Part shown: piece by piece, positions 18,022-27,274 of the stretch
How positions within the stretch are numbered: position 1 is the first letter of the stretch
How the letters are laid out: each line of letters opens with the position of its first letter
Origin: Massilia varians
GTDB lineage: Bacteria; Pseudomonadota; Gammaproteobacteria; Burkholderiales; Burkholderiaceae_D
Reading direction: 5' to 3'
NCBI RefSeq assembly: GCF_027923905.1
Contig: NZ_AP026966.1
Location: forward strand, 558,001 to 622,000
DNA: 64,000 nt
Position numbers and translations under genes: made by a program
The notes under the pieces: generated by a model
What the model was told of the DNA's origin: nothing
The model's input: only the letters and a program-made list of their open reading frames with translations
Database searches by the model: none

Positions 18022-18770
18022 CTACAGCTGCGTGAGCGAAATCGTATTCGCCGCCGGCGTCGAGCACGGCTCCTCGTCGAAGGCGATGTCGCCGTTCGGA
18101 TTCGCCACGCCGTCGGTCTTCAGGTCGACGAAGCCGAACAGGTCACGGTCCTGCAGGTGCGAGGGCACCACGGTGGAGAGCGACGAGAACACGTTCTCGA
18201 CGCGGCCCGGATGCTTCTTTTCCCAGTCGCGCAGCATGGCCTTGATCTGCTTGCGCTGCAGGTTTTCCTGCGAGCCACACAGGTCGCACGGGATGATCGG
18301 GAAGCCTTTCACCTCGGCGTAGCGCTCGGTATCGGCTTCCTTCACGTAGGCCAGCGGGCGGATCACCATGTGCTTGCCGTCGTCCGAGACCAGCTTGGCC
18401 GGCATGCCCTTCAGCTTCCCGCCGAAGAACATGTTCAGGAAGAAGGTTTCCAGGATGTCGTCACGGTGGTGGCCCAGGGCGATCTTGTTGCAGCCCAGCT
18501 CGTCCGCCACGCGGTACAGGATGCCGCGCCGCAGGCGCGAGCACAGCGAGCAGGTGGTCTTGCCTTCCGGGATCAGACGCTTGACGATGCTGTAGGTGTC
18601 CTGGTTCTCGATGTGGTACGGCACACCCAGCTTCTCGAGGTAGGCCGGCAGGATATCGGCCGGGAAGTTCGGCTGCTTCTGGTCAAGGTTGACCGCGACG
18701 ATGTCGAAATGGATCGGCGCGCGCTCGCGCAGGGTCATCAGGATGTCCAGCAGGGCATAGCTGTCCTTGC
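18022..18770 (-). pseudogene. ttcA: Chromosomal ttcA, 3' part, cut off by the island
   Basis: This encodes about 249 C-terminal residues of TtcA, the iron-sulfur enzyme that makes 2-thiocytidine at position 32 of some tRNAs. It begins inside the PP-loop ([10 protein letters not shown]) and retains [12 protein letters not shown] and [10 protein letters not shown], which hold the cluster Cys residues. The N-terminal 59 codons are 28.3 kb away at 47065-47242. Joining the two at the shared CCTTGC restores a continuous frame reading SGGKDSYALL. A GTG at 18778-18780, inside the island, could start a fragment, but it would lack half of the ATP-binding loop and should be inactive. Confidence 0.95.
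18765..18770. repeat. Left copy of 6-bp core direct repeat
   Basis: CCTTGC, identical to 47065-47070. Removing one copy together with the island regenerates intact ttcA. Confidence 0.85.
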
Positions 18771-18789
18771 TTATGTGCACATAGCAAGG
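18765..18789. other. Left attachment junction, 25-bp pseudo-palindrome
   Basis: CCTTGC, a 13-bp spacer TTATGTGCACATA (itself containing a 12-bp palindrome), then GCAAGG. The outer arm is ttcA sequence and the inner arm belongs to the island. The right junction has the same architecture, which points to a recombinase recognition site. Confidence 0.75.
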
Positions 18790-18830
18790 TATTTGTTCGA
18801 CGAACTCAAGAGGGAGGTTACTAACTCAAA

Positions 18831-18838
18831 CTTTACAC
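18831..18838 (+). repeat. CTTTACAC box 1, left end
   Basis: CTTTACAC in the AT-rich left end. Further copies are at 18857 and, near the other end, at 47037. Confidence 0.5.
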
Positions 18839-18853
18839 ATTGAATATTTATGT

Positions 18854-18865
18854 AATCTTTACACT
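18854..18865 (+). repeat. AATCTTTACACT box 2, left end
   Basis: The 12-mer AATCTTTACACT is repeated exactly at 47034-47045, next to the right junction. It is a candidate recombinase or accessory-protein binding site. Confidence 0.6.
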
Positions 18866-18919
18866 CCGAAGCCAAACACCGTGTCCTAGAATAAAACTGG
18901 TGTTGCATATTGCCTACAC

Positions 18920-19246
18920 ATGCATACGCGGGGACGGTTGTCCTCGCTACCGATACACCTACGCCTCATGCTGCTTGTGCTCGAGTCGGTGCATGGCATA
19001 CTCGCCGACGGATTAGCGGATGGCATCGGCAGCCGGCTTGACGAAGTCTCCAGGCAACAACGAATTTTTGATAGCAGTGCCAGACTCTTGCTCGCGTCTT
19101 TGACGGAGGGCGTCCGCGCCGACACGGGAGCTGCGGTTCTTCGCAGTAAGTTTTCTGACCGTGAGTCTCAGCTGTTGGCCAACGTAATCGCCCTCGAGTT
19201 TGAACGCCGCGACCGTTCCCGACGCAGGTCGCCTACTTCGTTTTAA
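18920..19246 (+). CDS. Small hypothetical protein at the island left end
   Basis: A 108-residue open frame with a mixed amphipathic composition (VHGILADGLADGIGSRLDEV) and an Arg-rich tail. No family is recognised and no strong ribosome binding site precedes the ATG. An antisense frame covers much of the same segment. It may be a genuine accessory gene or a chance frame. Confidence 0.35.
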   Translation: MHTRGRLSSLPIHLRLMLLVLESVHGILADGLADGIGSRLDEVSRQQRIFDSSARLLLASLTEGVRADTGAAVLRSKFSDRESQLLANVIALEFERRDRSRRRSPTSF

Positions 19247-19271
19247 GACGCGACGGCCTGTAGTTGGCTTG

Positions 19272-19388
19272 CTTCAGTTGCAACGAGATAAAGTTGAGCG
19301 TCACCAGCGTCGGGCACGGCTCGTCGTCGAAGGCGGTGCCGACGTCTGATTCGCCATGTCGCCGGTCCGCAAATCGACATTAAAGCTC
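19272..19388 (-). pseudogene. Decayed 3' remnant of a host-type ttcA
   Basis: On the minus strand this encodes, with one frameshift, VDLRTGDMAN and GTAFDDEPCPT. These parallel [10 protein letters not shown] and [12 protein letters not shown] at the C-terminus of the chromosomal TtcA. The nucleotide match to 18022-18138 is obvious by eye. The stop codon is lost and no upstream ttcA sequence follows. The tail is of the chromosomal type, not that of the island's own TtcA. Confidence 0.8.
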
Positions 19389-19453
19389 CTTGTTCCATGC
19401 GACAAACCTCGTCAACTAGAGGAAGTGACCTGATCTAGACAGGTACTATTGGT

Positions 19454-19489
19454 TGAGAGAATGTGGCAATATAGGCATCACTTCTCTCA
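19454..19489. promoter_or_regulatory. Inverted repeat upstream of the helicase gene
   Basis: TGAGAGAA and TTCTCTCA form a perfect 8-bp dyad with a 20-bp spacer, ending 12 bp before the helicase ATG. It could be an operator for the three-gene cassette or a leader hairpin. Confidence 0.45.
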
Positions 19490-19501
19490 GTAGGGTTTAG
19501 A

Positions 19502-22021
19502 ATGGTCAATTTCAGTAAGCGGCTCGCTGGCGGTAAAGCCAAAAAAGTTGTCGATCCAATCGCTCTTTATGAAACTTTGGATCGTGCCACTGACAAGGGG
19601 CCACTTCGTCCCGCGCAAATCGCTGTTCTCAAAGCATGGTTCGATGGTCATCAGACCGATCGAGACATTATTGTCAAGTTGCACACTGGACAAGGCAAAA
19701 CTCTGATCGGCTTACTGATGCTTCAGTCGAGGCTCAACGACGGCAAGGGCCCGGTCGTATATCTTTGTCCCAGCAATTTTCTCGTTGAGCAAACGTGCGA
19801 CCAAGCAAAACAATTCGGTATCAAGACTTGCATTGCGGCACCCGAACTGCCAGAGGAGTTCTTGCATGGCGACAGCATTCTGGTTACGTCTGTTCAGAAA
19901 TTGTTCAACGGGTTGACCAAGTTCGGCCTCAACAATCAATCGGTTAGCATCGGCACCCTTTTAATGGATGACGCACACGCGTGCGTTGATGCAATCCGTG
20001 CGGCCTGCCGAATCAGGATTCCACGGGACGAACCGGCCTACCATTCTATATTGGAGATGTTTTCCACCGACCTGGAAGAGCAAGGTGTCGGCACGTTCGC
20101 TGATATTCAAAATCAGAAACGGGACGCCCTGCTGCCAATTCCTTACTGGGCTTGGACGGCCAAAGAAGCCGAGGTTGCTCGGATTCTTTCTAGTGCAACT
20201 GATAGGCAAAGCGTGCGCTATGCCTGGCCGTTGCTCAAGAATATGTTGGATAGATGCCAGTGTGTGATTTCCGGCGACGCGCTGGAGATTGAGCCTTATG
20301 TGGCGCCGTTGCAAGCGTTTGGCAGCTATTGGAGAGCGTCGCATCGGATCCTGATGTCAGCAACGGTGACCGATGATTCGTTCCTTGTAAAAGGTCTGCA
20401 GCTATCGCCAAAAACCATCGCGTCACCGTTAAAGTATGCTGCCGAGACCTGGTCGGGCGAGAAGATGGTCCTAATTCCTTCATTAATCGACGAAAGCTTG
20501 GATCGCTCGGAGATGGTGAATATGTTTGCCAAGCCGAACGACAAACGTAGATCTGGCGTTGTTGCGTTGACAAACAGTTTCGCTACAACCAAGGACTGGG
20601 AGGCATATGGGGCGATCGTTGCAGACACGAAGAACATACCTACCGTAGTCGGAAGTCTTAAACGGGGTCAATATGAGTTAACAGTTGTCCTGGCGAACCG
20701 CTACGATGGCATTGATCTTCCAGACGATACGTGCAGAATCTTGATTTTCGATGGGAAGCCATTCTCAGAGAGCCTGATTGACCTGCACACCGAGTCGTGC
20801 CGCCCGAATAGCGAAGCAACATTAATCAGAGCTGTAAGAAGCGTTGAACAAGGTATGGGACGTAGCGTTCGAGGCGAAAAGGACTATTCGGTTGTCGTCG
20901 TAACCGGGACAGATCTAACGCGATTGATACGGGACAGTAAGTCGAGATCGTATTTTTCGCCTCAGGTAGCGCAGCAGGTAAAAATCGGCATTGATGTGGC
21001 TGAGATGGCGCGTGAAGAGGTGGGAGATGAAGGGGCGCCTGTCGACGCCTTTGCGAAACTGATATCGCAGTGTCTCAATCGAGACCCGGATTGGAAAGAA
21101 TATTATGCAGAGCAGATGGATTCGGTCGTTCCAAATGTGACGCGGAAAGAAATTCTTGAGCAGTTCGAAATGGAGCTGCTATCTGAGCATTCATTTGCTT
21201 CTGGGAACTATCGCGCTGCTGTTGATCGCGTGCAGGCATATCTTGACAAAAATGTCTCTGACAGTGATGAAAAAGGCTGGTATTTGCAAGAAATGGCTCG
21301 ATACAGCCATAAGTTCGACCGCCCCTTGTCGGAGCGTTTCCAACTGGCTGCGCATAGCGCAAATCGACTGCTGCTGAAACCGGCAAACGGAGTTCAGATT
21401 ACTAAGCTTTCGATCGTCAGTCATGGGCGTATGGAACGAATCCAAAGCTGGATTTCGCAGTTTGATGACTATTCACAGTTAAATGTTGCGCTGACGGACA
21501 TTTTGGCACGGCTCGCCTTCGGCGTAAAAGCTGACAAATTTGAGCAGGCTCTAGATGAGCTCGCGTCGTGCATAGGTTTCGTTGGCGAACGGCCTGACAA
21601 AGAGTGGAAAGAAGGTCCAGATAACCTGTGGGCGTTGGACGGAACCCAGTATATCCTTTGGGAATGTAAGGACGAGGTATTGCTGGAACGTAGCGAAATC
21701 AATAAGCGTGAATCGGAGCAGATGAACCGGTCTGCTGCATGGTTTGAAAAGCATTATCCAGGGATGAAGGTAAAACGGCTGATGATTCATCCCGCCCAAC
21801 AGCTTGAGAGCGCCGGCGCGTTCACGCACGAGGTCGAAGTGGTGCGGCCGGCCGAGTTGAAGAGGCTAGTGAAGGCAGTGCGTACATTTTTTAACGCATT
21901 CGAGCATGTCAACTTCTCAGACCTGTCGGCACACCATATCCAAAAGCTCGTCGATTCGCATGGGCTAGCACTTAGCGAAGTGGTTGGGAACTACTCCAAA
22001 AAGATTCGCGACAATCGGTAA
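19502..22021 (+). CDS. Superfamily 2 helicase with C-terminal PD-(D/E)XK-like nuclease domain
   Basis: The 839-residue protein has SF2 helicase motifs: Walker A HTGQGKT (residues 61-67), Walker [10 protein letters not shown] (DDAH near 156), motif III LMSATV (about 284) and motif [11 protein letters not shown] (about 452). The middle region is helical. Near the C-terminus, [20 protein letters not shown] (E721, K723) followed by INKRESEQ fits a restriction-endonuclease fold active site. It likely translocates on and cuts DNA. It is first in a same-strand set with a methylase and a second nuclease-like gene. AT-richer codon use than the chromosome suggests transfer. Confidence 0.82.
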   Translation: MVNFSKRLAGGKAKKVVDPIALYETLDRATDKGPLRPAQIAVLKAWFDGHQTDRDIIVKLHTGQGKTLIGLLMLQSRLNDGKGPVVYLCPSNFLVEQTCDQAKQFGIKTCIAAPELPEEFLHGDSILVTSVQKLFNGLTKFGLNNQSVSIGTLLMDDAHACVDAIRAACRIRIPRDEPAYHSILEMFSTDLEEQGVGTFADIQNQKRDALLPIPYWAWTAKEAEVARILSSATDRQSVRYAWPLLKNMLDRCQCVISGDALEIEPYVAPLQAFGSYWRASHRILMSATVTDDSFLVKGLQLSPKTIASPLKYAAETWSGEKMVLIPSLIDESLDRSEMVNMFAKPNDKRRSGVVALTNSFATTKDWEAYGAIVADTKNIPTVVGSLKRGQYELTVVLANRYDGIDLPDDTCRILIFDGKPFSESLIDLHTESCRPNSEATLIRAVRSVEQGMGRSVRGEKDYSVVVVTGTDLTRLIRDSKSRSYFSPQVAQQVKIGIDVAEMAREEVGDEGAPVDAFAKLISQCLNRDPDWKEYYAEQMDSVVPNVTRKEILEQFEMELLSEHSFASGNYRAAVDRVQAYLDKNVSDSDEKGWYLQEMARYSHKFDRPLSERFQLAAHSANRLLLKPANGVQITKLSIVSHGRMERIQSWISQFDDYSQLNVALTDILARLAFGVKADKFEQALDELASCIGFVGERPDKEWKEGPDNLWALDGTQYILWECKDEVLLERSEINKRESEQMNRSAAWFEKHYPGMKVKRLMIHPAQQLESAGAFTHEVEVVRPAELKRLVKAVRTFFNAFEHVNFSDLSAHHIQKLVDSHGLALSEVVGNYSKKIRDNR

Positions 22022-22242
22022 CCAATGTGTCAGACGTAAGCACCAAGGGGCTGCTCGGGTCTGTTCGGCCGTCGAGCAGTCCGTCCTTGATGTGGTGGTG
22101 CAGCGAAGCCGTGTACGTACGAACATAGAGAAGATCGGACAGTGATTACAAGTTGTTAGGACTCGCTAATTAATTGCCTTTAGAATACAATTTTGCGCTT
22201 GAACGGATCATCGACCGTCGTCTTTCTAACATACCCATACGT

Positions 22243-22286
22243 GAGGTCGACATTATTAGACCTCGCTACCATCGATGTAATAATGT
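22243..22286 (+). promoter_or_regulatory. Overlapping alternative hairpins in the 343-bp helicase-methylase gap
   Basis: ACATTATTA (22250-22258) pairs exactly with TAATAATGT (22278-22286), while GAGGTC (22243-22248) pairs with GACCTC (22259-22264). The two hairpins interleave and are mutually exclusive, as in attenuators. The rest of the gap 22022-22364 holds no convincing gene; a TAGAATACAAT stretch near 22190 may be a weak -10 region. Confidence 0.4.
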
Positions 22287-22364
22287 TCTTGAGCGCTCTG
22301 TACCGAAAGCATAAGTTAGACTCGGCGTGCAAAGTACGGAAATAAAGCAGTACAAAGGATTAAT

Positions 22365-25300
22365 GTGACGAATACGTCATTACATAATTGGCTCGATAAG
22401 CTTGGGTATTCGGCAGAACCTGCGGTTTTGCATTTGCGCGGTGACTCAATCCCTGAGACGCACCCGTACGCTCTTGAGATAGCGAATCTCTTGAAGCCAG
22501 ATGGAGCGATTCGTGCCCAAGCAGTCTTTGATGTGGAGGGCGTACCAACCGTTGTCTTCTTGGGAGACGATAACAAGCCTTTGACTTCCACGGAACTTGA
22601 CGAAGCGCGAAAACGTATTTGGAATCAGAATCTTGCGACCGTTGTTATTGAGATTAAGGGCGATCATGCGATCGCGCTTCCAGCTCGAAAGTTAAAGAGT
22701 GCGTTCGCTCAACTATCGCTAGCAGATGCGCGTCCTGATGGGGATTTTTCGGCCTTGGATGTCGTCTCGGCTAATCTTTCCCGTCGAGCGCCGAGCTGGT
22801 TTGATGTCAAAGCACGGGTAGACCGTAAGCTACTTGACAACCTTAATGTCGTCGTCGCGAAGCTTGTAGAAAGCGGCTTCTCAGGAGGTAAGAATAAGCC
22901 ACAGCGTAAGCGTTTGGCCGAATTACTTATGGGCCAAGTACTTTTCGTTGCTTATCTTGAGCATCGGGAAATCGTAGGTCAGACGTATAGAGAGCGCCGA
23001 AACGTTTCGCAATTACATAGTCTCGTCAAAAGTGGCGATAGGGCCGGAGTGCAGGCCCTTGTAGACCGACTGAGGACTGACTTTAACGGTGATTTTTTAG
23101 GCGAGGATCGCCACGACCCCTGGAATGCCTTGGCCGACGACGGGTTTGTCCTGCTTGATCAGTTCCTACGGAGGACCGACATGCGCACTGGACAACAAGA
23201 TTTTTGGAATTATGACTTCAGCTATATTCCGGTTGAATTGCTTTCTGGCCTATACGAGTCATTTCTGATTCCGGATCAGAAAGCCAAGGACGGAGCGTAT
23301 TACACGCCACGTAATTTGGCTATGCTTGTGGTCGATCAGGCATTTTCTTCATCACCCGACCCGCTTTCGGAAACGATTTTTGATGGTGCTTGTGGTTCTG
23401 GAATTCTGCTGACAACAGCTTATCGTCGCCTTATAGCGTTGGCAGAGCGGCGAGAAAAGCGGCAAATAAGCTTCAGCGAACGTTCAAGAATTTTGGAAAC
23501 CTGCATATTCGGCGGTGACATTAATTTTATGGCGTGCCGTGTTACTGCCTTCAGCCTCTATTTGTCGTTATTAGAGGGCCTCGCTCCCGCCGACATACTG
23601 GAGGCGCAGGAGCAGGAAGGGGCTAGGTTACCTTCGCTGAAAGGAACAAACCTCGCGTACGGTCACAAAACCGCAGATTTTTTCAATAATGCGCATCTGT
23701 TTCGCACAAGACAGTTCTCGCTAATCATATCAAATCCGCCATGGGCTGAACCGGCTGGTGAAACTCGTACTTCTGCGGACGATTGGGCCGAACAGGCCGA
23801 CGCCCCCTTTGTACGGCGCCAAATTGCCGGAGCATACGCCCTGCGCGCGTTAGATTTTTTAACAACAACTGGCCGAGTGTGTTTGGTCCAGCCTATTGGG
23901 CAGTTCCTAGGGCCTTCGAGCTCTGGCTTTGTTTCGCACTTACTCGAGAAGTACCGTCCAATACGACTTCTCAATTTCGGGGATCTGCAGGGCCTCCTCT
24001 TCCCGACGGCAGAGAACACTTGCCATGTGTTCCTCGGGGAGCGCAGGTCAGTAGAGCCTTGCGGGGGAATATCGTTCGGAGAGATATTTGAGTACTGCGT
24101 GCCGAAAGCGGACATGAGCCTCTCATTGGGGCGACTCACGGTGCAGTCCAGTGACCGTCACCTACTTCAAACACGCTCTATAGTAGACGATCCACAGCTT
24201 CTCGTTACCTTAATGTGGGGTGACGCTAACGACCTCGCGACTTGGACACGACTAACGGCGCGCGGTACCTTTGCAGATTTTTGGTCGGGTCCACGTGAGT
24301 TTCGCCGATGGGTGTACCGCAAGGGCATCCACCTAAATGATAAAAGCCGTGTGGCCGTCAGTGCAGCGCCTTTGAGGCGGACACCTTTTGTGCCAATTGA
24401 AGTTCTAAGCGTTGGCTCTCCTGTTTTACATCCAGAACTGCTCACTAAGTGGCCTGCAAGCCAGGATACCGTAGTTGGTCTAAACTCTGCCATATTGGAC
24501 GTTTTCGACGGCCCACGCGTGCTGTTTCCAGACGGGTTCTCGCGGGGCGAGCAAAACGTCCGGGCCGTGTATTACGACGGGCCGGCCTCGTTTACTCACA
24601 GTGTTGGCGTAATCGCAGGAAAGGCCGAGCATGCACTACTTTTGCAATTCGTCGCGGTGTATCTGCGCTCTAGTCTCGCACGATATTTTTTGATGATACG
24701 CGGCTGGAAAATGCTTTGTGAGCGAAACGGAGTGCACTTAGCTGACGTCGAAACTTTCCCCTTCTTTATTCCTGAGGATGCACCTGATCCAGTAGCTGCC
24801 AAAGCAGCATTGGAGACTGTCTCCGAGTGCATGGCTCAGATATCGGATTTAGCTGAGTGGGAGCAAAAACGGTGCTACGAAGAGTTGCGGTCAACTCTCG
24901 ACCAAGCAGTCTTCGATTATTTTGGCCTCTCGTCCGAAGAGCAGGCGTTGGTCAGTGAATCGGTGGACGTTTTAATGCCATCAATCCGTCCTCGTAGTTT
25001 CAAAAGCCTAGACACGCCAGCACAGCGATCCGCAAGTCCAGCAAACGTCGAACGATACGCGACTGCATTAGCTGAATCGCTTACCTCTTGGCGGAAACGA
25101 ACCGGGGGAGAGGGACGCTTTAGTGTCAACGTGACAGTGAGTGATCCAAATCGAGCGGGCCCGTCGGGGATCGTTCGCATAAAATTTGCTCCACAACCTA
25201 CGTCGAGTCCCGAAATAGAGACCGAGGTTGATAGTGAGCTAGTCCTCGAGACCTTGGCCCTGCTTCGTGATGCCGGTTTTCGTGCTATCCCTTCTGGAAA

Positions 25301-25517
25301 TTATCTAACTTTGGTTCCCGATATTCATTTATGGATGGAGGGGGCACTTTACCTAGTGCGCCCCCTTGCTCTGCGCAGTTGGACAATCCGCCAAGCTCTG
25401 CGTGATGCGGAGCACGTCGTCCGAACGGTTCAGTTGGGCGCAGTCCGAACGGTCCAGTTCAGTACGGTCCGAACGGTTCAGGTAGGCGCAATGCGCGAGA
25501 AGCAGGAGACGGCCTGA
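22365..25517 (+). CDS. N6-adenine DNA methyltransferase, large (restriction-system type)
   Basis: The 1,050-residue protein has the N6-methylase SAM motif FDGACGSGIL (about residue 340) and catalytic motif ISNPPWAEP (NPPW near 456). A preceding YYTPRNLAMLVVD is typical of type I and IIG HsdM-like enzymes, and the region after the catalytic domain could recognise DNA. No separate HsdS gene is present. It starts at GTG 22365 with AAAGGA 5 bp upstream; an overlapping ATG at 22363 is followed at once by a stop. Its C-terminus carries a three-unit peptide repeat. The next gene overlaps its stop codon by 1 bp. Confidence 0.85.
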   Translation: MTNTSLHNWLDKLGYSAEPAVLHLRGDSIPETHPYALEIANLLKPDGAIRAQAVFDVEGVPTVVFLGDDNKPLTSTELDEARKRIWNQNLATVVIEIKGDHAIALPARKLKSAFAQLSLADARPDGDFSALDVVSANLSRRAPSWFDVKARVDRKLLDNLNVVVAKLVESGFSGGKNKPQRKRLAELLMGQVLFVAYLEHREIVGQTYRERRNVSQLHSLVKSGDRAGVQALVDRLRTDFNGDFLGEDRHDPWNALADDGFVLLDQFLRRTDMRTGQQDFWNYDFSYIPVELLSGLYESFLIPDQKAKDGAYYTPRNLAMLVVDQAFSSSPDPLSETIFDGACGSGILLTTAYRRLIALAERREKRQISFSERSRILETCIFGGDINFMACRVTAFSLYLSLLEGLAPADILEAQEQEGARLPSLKGTNLAYGHKTADFFNNAHLFRTRQFSLIISNPPWAEPAGETRTSADDWAEQADAPFVRRQIAGAYALRALDFLTTTGRVCLVQPIGQFLGPSSSGFVSHLLEKYRPIRLLNFGDLQGLLFPTAENTCHVFLGERRSVEPCGGISFGEIFEYCVPKADMSLSLGRLTVQSSDRHLLQTRSIVDDPQLLVTLMWGDANDLATWTRLTARGTFADFWSGPREFRRWVYRKGIHLNDKSRVAVSAAPLRRTPFVPIEVLSVGSPVLHPELLTKWPASQDTVVGLNSAILDVFDGPRVLFPDGFSRGEQNVRAVYYDGPASFTHSVGVIAGKAEHALLLQFVAVYLRSSLARYFLMIRGWKMLCERNGVHLADVETFPFFIPEDAPDPVAAKAALETVSECMAQISDLAEWEQKRCYEELRSTLDQAVFDYFGLSSEEQALVSESVDVLMPSIRPRSFKSLDTPAQRSASPANVERYATALAESLTSWRKRTGGEGRFSVNVTVSDPNRAGPSGIVRIKFAPQPTSSPEIETEVDSELVLETLALLRDAGFRAIPSGNYLTLVPDIHLWMEGALYLVRPLALRSWTIRQALRDAEHVVRTVQLGAVRTVQFSTVRTVQVGAMREKQETA
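25419..25490 (+). repeat. Three 24-bp tandem repeats at the methylase C-terminus
   Basis: Units at 25419, 25443 and 25467 share GTCCGAACGG and encode VRTVQLGA, VRTVQFST and VRTVQVGA. The 24-bp period keeps frame, so copy-number change would lengthen or shorten the protein without breaking it. Confidence 0.85.
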
Positions 25518-26281
25518 TGACAATCCCAACGAGTTGGTTTGCCGCGTTCCCTATTGTGCCAGCAACAGAAGCAGTCGAGGTTCTTCGGGAAGCCTGGACT
25601 TATCTAGCCAGCCGTCCTCGGGCTGACTTTAATCCAGAAACGCATGAGGGGCCCTTAACCAAGCGACTGAAGGTGTACGTGGAGAACTACACCGCCCGGG
25701 AACGAGGGTTACTCGGAATGTGGGCAGCTGAAGACATTATCGGAGATATATGCCCGACGAGCGGCTCACTAGTCGAGGAGCGCCGAACTGACATCGTCTA
25801 TGGCTGGAATGACGATGTCCGAGATATGAAGTTAGTGTTTGAATTCAAGCGGTTGGGTAAGCAGAAAAGTCACAGGGACCATTATTTACTCGATCAAGGG
25901 CTAGGGCGTTTCGTTACTGGCATTTACAGCCGTCGACAAGCTGTCGCGGCGATGGTGGGTGTCCTTCTTGATCCAGAGCCAGAGATCGTACCTCCAATCA
26001 GGGCAGCACTTTCTGATCCTGCGCTTGCGACCTCCCTGCGACTTCGCCCCAACGGTGCAGGACAACCTTTCACGAAACCATCAAACCTGTTTGCGAACGC
26101 CGATTTCGACACGGAGCACGACCGGGACCCTTCATTAGCCCCGAGTCACGGGCACATTTGCGTGTCACATTTCTTTTTTTCCTTCGGATATCCAACAAGT
26201 TCCAGCAAACCAAGAAAGGCCTCCGCACGCCAAGGAGGAACTGCAAAACCGAAAGTGTCCCACAATCCCAAATCCACTTAG
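25517..26281 (+). CDS. PD-(D/E)XK nuclease-like protein of the helicase-methylase cassette
   Basis: The 254-residue protein contains RRTDIVYGW (D92) and, after a short loop, KLVFEFKRLGKQ (E109, K111), the spacing expected of a PD-(D/E)XK nuclease core. The C-terminal 60 residues are Ser/Lys-rich. Its ATG overlaps the methylase stop (TGATG), so expression is coupled. With the upstream helicase it gives the cassette two candidate nuclease active sites. I do not recognise a named family; it could instead recruit one of the larger proteins. Confidence 0.65.
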   Translation: MTIPTSWFAAFPIVPATEAVEVLREAWTYLASRPRADFNPETHEGPLTKRLKVYVENYTARERGLLGMWAAEDIIGDICPTSGSLVEERRTDIVYGWNDDVRDMKLVFEFKRLGKQKSHRDHYLLDQGLGRFVTGIYSRRQAVAAMVGVLLDPEPEIVPPIRAALSDPALATSLRLRPNGAGQPFTKPSNLFANADFDTEHDRDPSLAPSHGHICVSHFFFSFGYPTSSSKPRKASARQGGTAKPKVSHNPKST

Positions 26282-26373
26282 CATTTAATGCGGCTTCCGA
26301 CTGTAACTACTGACCGAGCGTTCAATGTACGCCTGCGGTAACTACTGATGAGCCTTGTCAGGACTTAGAACGC

Positions 26374-27177
26374 CTAACAAAACCGCTCGACGTACCGCCA
26401 GCAGATGAGCGAGCAGGCAAGCGAAAGGAACGCCTGGTGCACGTCTGCTCGCCGCTCATGTCGGATGCGCAATCTACGGAAGCGGTGTAGCCAACCCAAG
26501 GTGCGTTCGACGACCCAACGCCACCGGCCAAGCCTTTCGCGTGACTCTACGCCGTAACGCGCGATCCGAGCTGCAATGCCCCGACTGCGCAGCCAGGCCC
26601 GATGGGCTCTTGAAGCGTACGCTCGATCGGCATGCAGCTTACCAGGACGTTTACGCGCACGGCCTGCCAGCCCCTTAACTGCGGGGATTGACTCTACCAG
26701 CGGGATGAGGAAACGCGAGTCGTGTACCTGCGCGCCTGAGATCTGAGCTACTAACGGAAGCCCACGCTCATCCACCAGCAGATGATGTTTGCTTCCGAGT
26801 TTGCCGCGATCGGTTGGGTTTCGGCCCGTGTGCTCGCCTCCGGCAGGTGCCGGTACGCTTGCAGCATCAACGCAAGCTCGATCCCACATGATCTGGTCAT
26901 GCTCTCGGAGCCTTCGCAAAATCGCCTCGTGTATACGCTGCCAAACGCCAGCAAGCATCCATTCGTGCAGGCGACGCCAGCATGTCATGCCGCTGCCGCA
27001 GCCGAGTTCGCGCGGCAGGTACTCCCACGGTATTCCAGTCTTGAGGACAAACAGGATCCCGGTCAGGGCCGCGCGATCATCGATACGCGGGCGTCCGCCT
27101 TTCGGCGATCGGTGATGGGCCGGAAGATGAGCTGCTATAAGCGACCACAGGTCTTCAGGAAGTAGTGCTCGGGCCAT
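26374..27177 (-). CDS. IS5-family transposase (full-length, single frame)
   Basis: The 267-residue transposase has an N-terminal RPRIDDRAALTGILFVLKTG segment and a DDE catalytic triad visible as CVDAASV, LHADRAY and WVVERTLGWL. It ends WRYVERFC right beside the left inverted repeat. Many relatives need a frameshift between two overlapping frames; this one is continuous. The ATG is at 27177, about 480 bp inside the right end. Confidence 0.9.
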   Translation of the reverse strand: MARALLPEDLWSLIAAHLPAHHRSPKGGRPRIDDRAALTGILFVLKTGIPWEYLPRELGCGSGMTCWRRLHEWMLAGVWQRIHEAILRRLREHDQIMWDRACVDAASVPAPAGGEHTGRNPTDRGKLGSKHHLLVDERGLPLVAQISGAQVHDSRFLIPLVESIPAVKGLAGRARKRPGKLHADRAYASRAHRAWLRSRGIAARIARYGVESRERLGRWRWVVERTLGWLHRFRRLRIRHERRADVHQAFLSLACSLICWRYVERFC

Positions 27178-27274
27178 GGCATCAGTCCGTCTACGAACAC
27201 GGACACTATGTTAGTGCCCGGACTGAGCCTGCGTAGGTCTGCTTCCGACCCAAAGCAGTCATTGAAACACGACG

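Noticed and set aside
25419..25490. CRISPR-like array
   Set aside because: Only three contiguous 24-bp units with no spacers, in frame within a coding sequence.
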